DNA from: Chloroflexota bacterium
GTDB taxonomy: Bacteria > Chloroflexota > Dehalococcoidia > Tepidiformales > Tepidiformaceae
Assembly (NCBI GenBank): GCA_025350285.1
Contig: JANXYE010000684.1
Span: 1-5,466 of the forward strand
Reading direction: 5' to 3'
Length of the DNA: 5,466 nucleotides
Below, one piece after another: positions 1 to 5,112 of this stretch. The position numbers and the translations under genes were made by a program. The notes under the pieces were generated by a model that saw nothing but the letters and a program-made list of their open reading frames with translations, did not search any database and was not told where the DNA came from. How positions within the stretch are numbered: the stretch's first letter is position 1; the number at the start of each line of letters is the position of its first letter.

Positions 1-71
1 TTCAGCCGGGATCCTGTTCGTTGCCGGGTTAACCAGATGGCCCGCACGCGCGTTATCTGTTTTGCCAGCGG

Positions 72-107
72 GTGGTTGACCGCACCGGGAGGGTGCCCGA
101 TAACCAC
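72..107. repeat. Two-part inverted repeat (possible operator) over the promoter
   Basis: Outer arms GTGGTT (72-77) and AACCAC (102-107) and inner arms GCACC (82-86) and GGTGC (92-96) share almost the same centre, near 89. The outer arms overlap the -35 and -10 hexamers and the inner arms sit in the spacer. If the promoter is real, the dyad lies upstream of the transcript, so it would act on DNA as a regulator binding site rather than as an RNA hairpin. No regulator gene lies in the window, and the arms match no operator I recognise. Confidence 0.4.
76..104 (+). promoter_or_regulatory. Predicted sigma70-type promoter of the surface-protein gene
   Basis: The -35 element TTGACC (76-81) matches five of six consensus bases. 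It is followed by a 17-base spacer and the -10 element GATAAC (99-104), which keeps the central ATAA. Spacing is ideal, and a transcript would start near 111, giving a leader of about 60 to 105 bases before the surface-protein start. The call rests on motif match and position only. A dyad symmetric about the spacer overlaps both elements and is listed separately. Confidence 0.55.
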
Positions 108-169
108 TCGTACGCGAAGCGTCCTATTCGGGAGTCGAGCCCCGGGGAAGCTTCTTTTCGCAAGGACTG

Positions 170-1897
170 ATGGCGCTGGTGGGGTTAGGCCACGAAGGTC
201 CGGAGGACTTCCTCTTGGTCATCGCTCATCGGCGCGGGTTCCGCGCACGCTATCCGGGCCGTTCATCAGCCGCGCGGCGGTTGGTCCTGGCGGCCTCCGC
301 GGTCTCGCTTTTGGCCGTCATCCCGCCTGCCCTTGCGCCCCGCGCCGCCATCGCGCAGTCGTGCCCTGTGATCAGCGGCTACGTCTATTACGACATTAAC
401 AACAACGGCATTCTGGAAGCGGGCGAGCCCCCCATCGCCGGCAGCCCTATAGAGCTTCGCAACGCGGCCGTGGCCGTGGCCGGCTCCGTCGTGACGGATG
501 CAAACGGCTTCTACAAGTTCCAGTACGACCGTTCTCCGGGCATCCCAACGCAGACCGTCACGCAGAACGCGACGTTCCCGGTCACGACGACGGACTGGAC
601 GACCTCCAAGAGCATCCCCCAGTTCGACGCCTCTCTCGGGACGCTCAAGTCGGTCACGATCACCGCAACGGGCACCGTCACGAGCACGATCAAGGCCGAG
701 AGCCTGGACATCGACACCGCCACCGTCACCGCCACGACGGGCGGCACGCTTACGATCGACGCGCCCGGCGGCAAGCAGCTCGTGGCCGTGCCTTCGTCCC
801 AGGCGGGGACGTTCGACGCCGCGCCTTTCGATGGTTCCGCCGACTACGCGGGCGCGAGCGGCCACGACTTCGGCTCCAGTGACGCAACCGACAGCGCAAC
901 AACGGCGATCACCGAGGTGGCGGCGCTCGCGGCGTACCAGGGAACGGGGAACGTGCTGTTTGGCGCGAAGGTGGTCGCCACTTCGCGCACGACCGGCGGC
1001 GGAAACGTGCAGAACCGGATCACGACGGTTGCCGGCGGCCAGCTGACGGTGGTTTACACCTACACGCCGACCACCTGCCTGAAGGCCGGTCCTTACACCA
1101 TCAACCAGACGGCCGAGCCCCCCGGCTACAGCGACGGCCTGGAAACCTCCGGCAACACGTCCCCGATCCCGGGCACCCGTGGGACGGACACCATCTCCGT
1201 GACGCTCGGTGGCGGCGATTCGACGAACAATAACTTTGGAGAGCTGCGGGCGAGTCTGCAGGGCTGCGTTTACGTGGATGACAACAACGATGGCGTGAAG
1301 GACCTCGGCGAGGCGCCTATCCCGGGCGTGACCATCTCCCTTGGCGGCGCGGCCACCAAGACAGCGACGACAGGCGAGGACGGCTGTTACCGGTTCATCG
1401 ACCTGACCGCCGGGACATACACGATCACGGAAACCCAGCCAGCGGCGTACCTGGATGGTAAAGACACCATCGGCTCGCAGGGCGGCAAGACGAGCAACGA
1501 TAAGTTTTACGACATCGTCTTGCCGGCCGGGACGAACGGGATCAACAACAACTTCGGCGAGCGGTACGCACCCACGCCAACGCCTGCGAGCACTCCACCG
1601 GGTGGCTGCGTGAATACGAGCACAAGCGGACTTCCCTGCGCGACACCACCGGTCACATGCGCGGGCACGGGCTGCGACAACTCGGCGACGCCCCTCCGCG
1701 GAAGCGTTGTGCTTTCGAACGAACCAGGGCAGAACAGAACCGGGAACGGCACACCCGGCGTACCGAGTGCGGGGAACGGACTGTTAGAGCAGGCATCGAG
1801 CCTTAACGTCATCCTGATAGGGTTGGCGATATTCGCGGCGAGCGGTTGGCTCGCGTTTCTCGCCATCGGTAAGCGGCGCGAAGGACGCGGAGAGTGA
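170..1897 (+). CDS. Secreted surface protein: SdrD B-like repeats with an inserted choice-of-anchor E-like domain and a C-terminal membrane anchor
   Basis: This is probably a cell-surface structural or adhesive protein; no enzymatic motif is visible. Residue numbers count from the ATG at 170. Two arginines (36-37) precede a hydrophobic stretch (38-55), with a likely signal-peptase site after Ala-Ile-Ala (60-62). SdrD B-like repeat 1 starts at about 66 with a calcium-loop-like DINNNGILEAGE (75-86), breaks after GFYKF (113-117), and resumes at AGPYTI (306-311), ending NNNFGE (353-358). The inserted part (about 127-300) resembles choice-of-anchor E domains, with QFDASLGTL (151-159), GGGN (276-279) and a closing VVYTYTP. 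Repeat 2 (about 361-465) is uninterrupted, with DDNNDGVKDLGE (370-381). A Pro/Thr/Cys-rich linker, a VPSAGNG motif (531-537), a membrane helix (about 546-566) and KRR (568-570) finish it. The ATG has AAGGA only 3 bases upstream. A TTG at 215 has GGAGGA (202-207) 7 bases upstream and gives a more normal signal peptide, so it is the likelier start. Confidence 0.85.
   Translation: MALVGLGHEGPEDFLLVIAHRRGFRARYPGRSSAARRLVLAASAVSLLAVIPPALAPRAAIAQSCPVISGYVYYDINNNGILEAGEPPIAGSPIELRNAAVAVAGSVVTDANGFYKFQYDRSPGIPTQTVTQNATFPVTTTDWTTSKSIPQFDASLGTLKSVTITATGTVTSTIKAESLDIDTATVTATTGGTLTIDAPGGKQLVAVPSSQAGTFDAAPFDGSADYAGASGHDFGSSDATDSATTAITEVAALAAYQGTGNVLFGAKVVATSRTTGGGNVQNRITTVAGGQLTVVYTYTPTTCLKAGPYTINQTAEPPGYSDGLETSGNTSPIPGTRGTDTISVTLGGGDSTNNNFGELRASLQGCVYVDDNNDGVKDLGEAPIPGVTISLGGAATKTATTGEDGCYRFIDLTAGTYTITETQPAAYLDGKDTIGSQGGKTSNDKFYDIVLPAGTNGINNNFGERYAPTPTPASTPPGGCVNTSTSGLPCATPPVTCAGTGCDNSATPLRGSVVLSNEPGQNRTGNGTPGVPSAGNGLLEQASSLNVILIGLAIFAASGWLAFLAIGKRREGRGE
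202..217 (+). promoter_or_regulatory. Ribosome binding site favouring a TTG start at 215
   Basis: GGAGGA (202-207) sits 7 bases before an in-frame TTG at 215-217. This is stronger and better spaced than AAGGA (162-166), which is 3 bases from the ATG at 170. Starting at 215 removes 15 residues and leaves an N-region of about 22 residues before the hydrophobic signal core. The first 15 residues add nothing recognisable to the protein. Confidence 0.5.
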
Positions 1898-1901
1898 TAT
1901 T

Positions 1902-1918
1902 CCCGTGTTCACGGGTTT
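1902..1918 (+). terminator. Weak terminator-like hairpin after the surface-protein gene
   Basis: CCCGT (1902-1906) and ACGGG (1911-1915) form a short stem with a GTTC loop, starting 4 bases after the stop codon and followed by only three T residues. A second small stem, GAGGC (1922-1926) with GCCTC (1934-1938), follows directly. The position is right for a terminator, but the T tract is poor. Confidence 0.3.
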
Positions 1919-1982
1919 CGGGAGGCGCACAAAGCCTCTAGATCAAGGAGTGAGGCCGGGGCAGCCCCAGGGGCACATCAAA

Positions 1983-2005
1983 CCGCATTGCAGTGCGGGG
2001 CTTTT
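1983..2005 (+). terminator. Possible intrinsic terminator in the intergenic gap
   Basis: CCGCAT (1983-1988) pairs with GTGCGG (1993-1998), including one G-T wobble, around a TGCA loop. GGCTTTT (1999-2005) follows. It is the better of the terminator-like structures between the surface-protein and thiolase genes, about 86 bases past the stop. The tail of four T residues is short, so termination may be partial. Confidence 0.35.
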
Positions 2006-2262
2006 CCAGGGAGCCAGATGCGCCGGTGGGGGCGCCCCGGTCAGCTCACCGTTCTGGGTTCGCGGATCGGCCGAGCGGGCGAGCGCCGCCGAACCACGGC
2101 GACCTATCGATGCGACAGGCGCCGACGACGCGACGCGGCTCGCTGATATACGGCAGGTCTATCACACCAGCCACGTCCACAGGCCCGCGTGCATCCCTCG
2201 GGCGTCACTCCAGGCTATACACTGAGCCGGTTGCCCTGCCGCAAAGATCGGCCTGTGGGCGC

Positions 2263-2278
2263 GGGAGAATGCAGCGTG
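2263..2278 (+). promoter_or_regulatory. Ribosome binding site that fixes the thiolase GTG start
   Basis: GGGAG (2263-2267) is followed by an 8-base spacer and GTG at 2276-2278. The resulting N-terminus coincides with the first conserved residues of the thiolase fold, which decides against the upstream GTG at 2189. Confidence 0.7.
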
Positions 2279-3451
2279 GAAGACGTCGTTATCGTATCTG
2301 GCGTGCGGACCGCAATCGGACGGTTCCAGGGTTCACTTTCGGACACCTCCGCTTCGGACCTCGGGGCGACAGTCATTCGCGAAACACTTGAGCGAGCTCA
2401 CCTGAACGCGGACCAGGTAGACACGGTCGTCATGGGCATTTGCGGCCAGATTGGCGAAGACACGTACCTCTCGCGCTTCGCCGCGGTCAAAGGCGGGCTG
2501 CCCTACAGCGTCCCGGCGATGAACGTGAACCGTCTCTGCGGTTCGGGTCTCGAAGCGATCCACTCGGCCGCCCGTTACATCCAGACGGGTGACGCGGAAA
2601 TCGTCATCGCCGGTGGGGCCGAGAATATGACGCGCCTTCCCTACCTGCTTCCCCAGGCGAGGGCCGGGTTCCGGATGGGCAACGGCGTGGTCGAGGATTC
2701 CATGATGCGCATCCTCAGCGACCCGTTCAGCAACCAGCACATGGGCCTCACGGCGGAAAAGCTGGCCGAGCGGTACGAAGTGACGCGGCTGGCGCAGGAC
2801 GAGTTCGCGGCGGAAAGCCAGCGGCGCGCAATCGCCGCGATTGAGGCCGGCCGCTTCAAGGACCAGATCGTGCCGGTCAAGATCAAGGTCGGGCGCGAAG
2901 AGAAGCTGTTCGATACGGATGAGCATCCGCGCGCCACGACGGTCGAAGCGCTGGCGAAGATGCGCGCGGCGTTCAAGGACGGCGGGATGGTGACCGCGGG
3001 CAACGCGAGCGGCATTAACGACGGCGCGGCGGCCGTGGTCGTCGCGAGCGCCTCGAAGGCGAAAGACCTGGGCCTGACGCCGCGGCTCCGGATGGTGGCC
3101 CGCGCCGAAGCTGGCGTGGACCCGTCGATCATGGGCGAAGGCCCTATCCCGGCCATCCGCAAAGCGCTGGCGAAGGCCCAAATGAGTATCGATCAGATAG
3201 ACGTGATCGAACTCAACGAAGCGTTCGCGAGCGTGGCCTGCGCGTGTTCGGCGGAACTCAGCCTCGCCGCGGACAGGACCAACCCCAACGGCGGCGCTAT
3301 CGCCCTGGGCCACCCGGTTGGCGCGACGGGCTCGATCCTCGTCGTGAAGCTGATGCACGAACTGGAGCGCACGGGCGGCCGCTACGGGATCGTCAGCCTC
3401 TGCATCGGCGGCGGGCAGGGCATCGCAACGATCTTCGAACGGCTGAACTGA
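2276..3451 (+). CDS. Acetyl-CoA C-acetyltransferase (thiolase family)
   Basis: This cytoplasmic enzyme of the thiolase superfamily should catalyse condensation of two acetyl-CoA to acetoacetyl-CoA, or the reverse thiolytic cleavage of 3-ketoacyl-CoA. The chosen GTG start gives 391 residues, the usual family length, and begins directly with the conserved EDVVIVSGVRTAIG. GGGAG (2263-2267) lies 8 bases upstream. The frame continues to a GTG at 2189, but those 29 extra residues match nothing in thiolases. The full catalytic set is present: nucleophile Cys88 in NRLCGSG, the NEAF motif (314-317), His346 in GGAIALGHP, and Cys376 in CIGGGQG. The segment before Cys88 reads CGQIGEDTYLSRFAAVKGGLP, where biosynthetic thiolases usually have a GQNPARQA-like sequence. 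The helix after NEAF holds two close cysteines (322, 324). Both suggest a divergent subgroup, so chain-length preference cannot be stated. It is preceded by a long gap and followed 39 bases later by an unrelated exported protein, so it may be monocistronic. Confidence 0.93.
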   Translation: MEDVVIVSGVRTAIGRFQGSLSDTSASDLGATVIRETLERAHLNADQVDTVVMGICGQIGEDTYLSRFAAVKGGLPYSVPAMNVNRLCGSGLEAIHSAARYIQTGDAEIVIAGGAENMTRLPYLLPQARAGFRMGNGVVEDSMMRILSDPFSNQHMGLTAEKLAERYEVTRLAQDEFAAESQRRAIAAIEAGRFKDQIVPVKIKVGREEKLFDTDEHPRATTVEALAKMRAAFKDGGMVTAGNASGINDGAAAVVVASASKAKDLGLTPRLRMVARAEAGVDPSIMGEGPIPAIRKALAKAQMSIDQIDVIELNEAFASVACACSAELSLAADRTNPNGGAIALGHPVGATGSILVVKLMHELERTGGRYGIVSLCIGGGQGIATIFERLN

Positions 3452-3474
3452 GCCCATCGAAACTGTTTCGGAAG

Positions 3475-3480
3475 TGTAAT
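3475..3480 (+). promoter_or_regulatory. Possible -10 element before the FxLYD-like gene
   Basis: TGTAAT matches five of six bases of the -10 consensus and lies in the 39-base gap after the thiolase stop. No good -35 is found at the usual distance; TCGAAA at 3457-3462 is only 12 bases away. Transcription from it would begin near 3487, just before the ATG at 3491, making an almost leaderless message, in line with the absence of a ribosome binding site there. Confidence 0.25.
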
Positions 3481-3481
3481 T

Positions 3482-3505
3482 CCTCGGCGGATGAACGCTC
3501 CGAGG
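3482..3505 (+). repeat. Inverted repeat enclosing the upstream ATG of the FxLYD-like gene
   Basis: CCTCGG (3482-3487) and CCGAGG (3500-3505) are perfect complements with a 12-base loop that contains the ATG at 3491. It could be a chance hairpin, a weak stop for thiolase transcription, or a structure affecting start choice between 3491 and 3545. There is no T tract after it, so it is not a classical terminator. Confidence 0.35.
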
Positions 3506-4414
3506 GGTACGCGTGAAGGCGTCACGGCGGTACGCTCGGGGCCTATGGATGGATGTCGCCCACGTCGAAGGCCGTTCTCAGCACTGGGTGGGCTCGGGCT
3601 GCCCACCTTGCTGGTGGCCACGAGCCTGATTTCGGCCGTCCTGGTGCTCCGCGCGGACGATGGAGAAGCGATGAGCCGATACCGGATCACGATCCCGAAC
3701 CTCGCCTCGGAACCGGTGCAGCCCAATATTCCGCGCGCCACGGGCGACCCAGCCGCGGGCCTGGTAGTGATAAGCCACGTCGGGACCGCGGTGCTCGGCA
3801 GCCTCACCGCATTTGGGGAGATCCAGAACGATTCGGACTTTGTGGTTACGAACGCCGTGGTCAGCGGCACGGCCGTGAGCGCGGCTGGCGCCACCCTTGG
3901 CATGACCAGCGTTTCCGCGTTGACGACGCAGATCGCGGCGCACGGCACGGGCCTGTTCCAGGTCGCTTTCGTCGGGGTCACGGACGCCAGCGTTCGCGTG
4001 ACCGTAGGTATCGAGAGCTTCACGACGACGGCCGGTGCGGTCGCGTCGCTGGGCGTTACCGTGACGGCCGGGGGTCCGCGCCCGCTCGAACTGGTGACCT
4101 ATGACCCGAAGACCCATGAGAGGATCGTGACCAATTCCGAGACGAGTTCGGTGCTCAATGGCACGATCACGAACGGCGGCCCGTACTCCCTGGGGGAGAT
4201 CGACGTCCTCATCGCCTTTTACGACGTGGCGGGGCGGGTGGCGCTCATCATTCATGCCGGCCCGATAGCCACGGCGTTCCCGGCCCCCGGCCCGGCGAAG
4301 CTGCTCGCGGGGCAGAGTGGCACGTTCACCGCGCACCTCGCGAACGAGGACTACCTGAGCATCGCCGGCCCGGTGACGACGGCGGGCTTCGTAAACGCGA
4401 CGATCTCCAGTTGA
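3491..4414 (+). CDS. Exported protein with two FxLYD-like domains, function unknown
   Basis: I recognise the fold type but no specific function. Residues count from the ATG at 3491. A basic stretch (RPRRR, 23-27) precedes a hydrophobic segment (about 31-53) that is either a signal peptide or an N-terminal membrane anchor; there is no clear cleavage site before RADDGEA. The exported part has two similar beta-rich units. Unit 1 (about 91-175) contains FGEIQNDSDFVVTNAVVSG. Unit 2 (about 197-306) contains NGTITNGGPYSLGEIDVLIAFYD, then GQSGTF before a final strand. The pattern G-x-I-x-N, a later valine-rich strand, FYD-x-x-G and G-x-S-x-x-F is typical of FxLYD domains; unit 1 lacks the FYD element. 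A second ATG at 3545 gives a more usual export signal beginning MDGCRPRRR. Neither ATG has a well-spaced ribosome binding site, so the start is uncertain. No catalytic motif is seen. It could be co-transcribed with the thiolase, but the functions are unrelated. Confidence 0.8.
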   Translation: MNAPRGTREGVTAVRSGPMDGCRPRRRPFSALGGLGLPTLLVATSLISAVLVLRADDGEAMSRYRITIPNLASEPVQPNIPRATGDPAAGLVVISHVGTAVLGSLTAFGEIQNDSDFVVTNAVVSGTAVSAAGATLGMTSVSALTTQIAAHGTGLFQVAFVGVTDASVRVTVGIESFTTTAGAVASLGVTVTAGGPRPLELVTYDPKTHERIVTNSETSSVLNGTITNGGPYSLGEIDVLIAFYDVAGRVALIIHAGPIATAFPAPGPAKLLAGQSGTFTAHLANEDYLSIAGPVTTAGFVNATISS

Positions 4415-4421
4415 CGGACGC

Positions 4422-5039
4422 TCAGCGCGAGCCGTAGGCCGCTTCGACGATGCGGAGCGCGGGGCGTTCCCAGAGCCAGTTCTCCTGGAGCCAGATGCCG
4501 GGAAGCACGGCGCTCTCGAAGCGCCCGCCGGCTTCGACCGGCACCAGTTGGTAGCGTCCGTTTGGTGCGAGTCGATAAAACTCGGCCACCTGGCGTTGCG
4601 GGTCGAAGAGCCAGTATTCGGCGACGCCACCGGCTTCGTACTCCAGGTACTTATCGCCGCGGTCCACGCCGGCCGTGCCCGGACTCAGTACTTCGATGAC
4701 GACATCGGCGGGACCATCGAGGTGGTTGAGGCGCATGCGGTCCATGTGGGCTGCAAGCAGAATCATCACGTCCGGCGATCGGCCTGAACTGGCTGGCAGC
4801 TTCTGGTTGAACGGCTCGTGGAAGATGCGGCCGATGCCACTCTCCTCAACCAGGGTCGAGAGTATGTGGATGAGCCATCGGGTCGTCGCGTTATGAAATT
4901 CAGAAACGGTTGCCATTGGGATTACCTCGCCGTCCACCCATTCGGCGTGCTCCTCGCAGGTGTCTTCGAGGAACTCTTCGTATGACATCCGCCGGTACGG
5001 CGGAGCGGCGGGCGGGTCGAGCGTGGGTGCCTGTGCCAT
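4422..5039 (-). CDS. Uma2-family (DUF820) PD-(D/E)XK-fold protein
   Basis: The 205-residue product matches the Uma2 family, a widespread group of predicted PD-(D/E)XK nucleases whose biological role is mostly unknown. It opens with a Pro/Ala-rich tail, then RRMSYEEFLE (about 17-26) and WVDGEVIPM (about 35-43), the usual N-terminal helix and strand. The likely metal-binding core is Asp90 in RSPDVMIL, Glu116 in DVVIEVLSP, and Lys130 in DRGDKYLEYE. These are followed by GGVAEYWLFDP, a family hallmark. All core residues are present and the length is normal, so it appears intact. The frame stays open upstream to 5402, but the ATG at 5039 has GGAGA (5048-5052 on this strand) 8 bases before it, and the extra 121 residues are antisense to the CoA-transferase. 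It stands alone, converging on the FxLYD gene with a 7-base gap and diverging from the CoA-transferase. No partner methylase or antitoxin is seen. Uma2 genes are often multicopy and scattered. Confidence 0.9.
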   Translation of the reverse strand: MAQAPTLDPPAAPPYRRMSYEEFLEDTCEEHAEWVDGEVIPMATVSEFHNATTRWLIHILSTLVEESGIGRIFHEPFNQKLPASSGRSPDVMILLAAHMDRMRLNHLDGPADVVIEVLSPGTAGVDRGDKYLEYEAGGVAEYWLFDPQRQVAEFYRLAPNGRYQLVPVEAGGRFESAVLPGIWLQENWLWERPALRIVEAAYGSR

Positions 5040-5112
5040 GGTGGGTTCTCCGGCCTTCAGTATATAGCGGGCCGGGCGTGAGGCTGCGGCGGTGCTCCTG
5101 TAGGCTACGCGA
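5040..5112. promoter_or_regulatory. Divergent intergenic promoter region
   Basis: This 73-base spacer must carry the starts of both the Uma2 gene (minus) and the CoA-transferase (plus). The one AT-rich element is the palindromic TATATA (5061-5066), which could act as a -10 in either direction: about 20 bases from the Uma2 start codon or about 46 bases from the CoA-transferase ATG. No convincing -35 is visible on either side, so the direction cannot be decided. Confidence 0.35.

Larger units (their letters stand above)
1898..2275. other. Non-coding gap of 378 bases between surface-protein and thiolase genes
   Basis: No credible gene is seen here. The open frames that cross it (106 and 132 residues) are Arg/Pro-rich, lack a recognisable fold, and the second runs into the thiolase. 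The first 140 bases carry several short G/C-rich inverted repeats: 1902-1915, 1922-1938, 1958-1968, 1983-1998 and the palindrome GGGGCGCCCC at 2029-2038. The second half offers only weak -10-like sequences, TATACG (2147-2152) and TATACA (2216-2221), with no convincing -35 partner. I found no match to riboswitch cores I know and no tRNA. The thiolase promoter must lie here unless transcription reads through. Confidence 0.6.

Noticed and set aside
27..34. Palindrome GGTTAACC near the left edge
   Set aside because: An isolated 8-base palindrome with no flanking structure is expected by chance.
20..125. Possible cyclic di-GMP (GEMM) or other known riboswitch in the first leader
   Set aside because: I compared it by eye with the conserved core motifs I know and found no match. 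The structure is better explained as a dyad over a promoter.
600..760. Recurring short CACCGTCACG-like words in the surface-protein gene
   Set aside because: They reflect repeated Thr-Val-Thr beta-strand codons in GC-rich usage, not a DNA repeat or CRISPR array: there is no constant spacing and no unique spacers.
2189..2275. Longer thiolase start at GTG 2189
   Set aside because: The 29 extra residues match nothing in thiolases, while GTG 2276 has a ribosome binding site and begins exactly at the conserved N-terminus.
1905..2391. Two possible small genes (106 and 132 residues) in the gap before the thiolase
   Set aside because: They are Arg/Pro-rich with no recognisable domain, and one overlaps the thiolase coding region. 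They look like chance open frames in GC-rich DNA.
2333..3457. Long minus-strand open frame of 374 codons opposite the thiolase
   Set aside because: It lies entirely antisense to a thiolase with all catalytic motifs. Its product is Arg/His/Ala-rich with no recognisable fold, as expected from a GC-rich shadow frame.
3578..4630. Minus-strand open frame of 350 codons across the FxLYD-like gene and into the Uma2 gene
   Set aside because: It overlaps two supported genes in other frames and has Arg-rich, non-domain composition.
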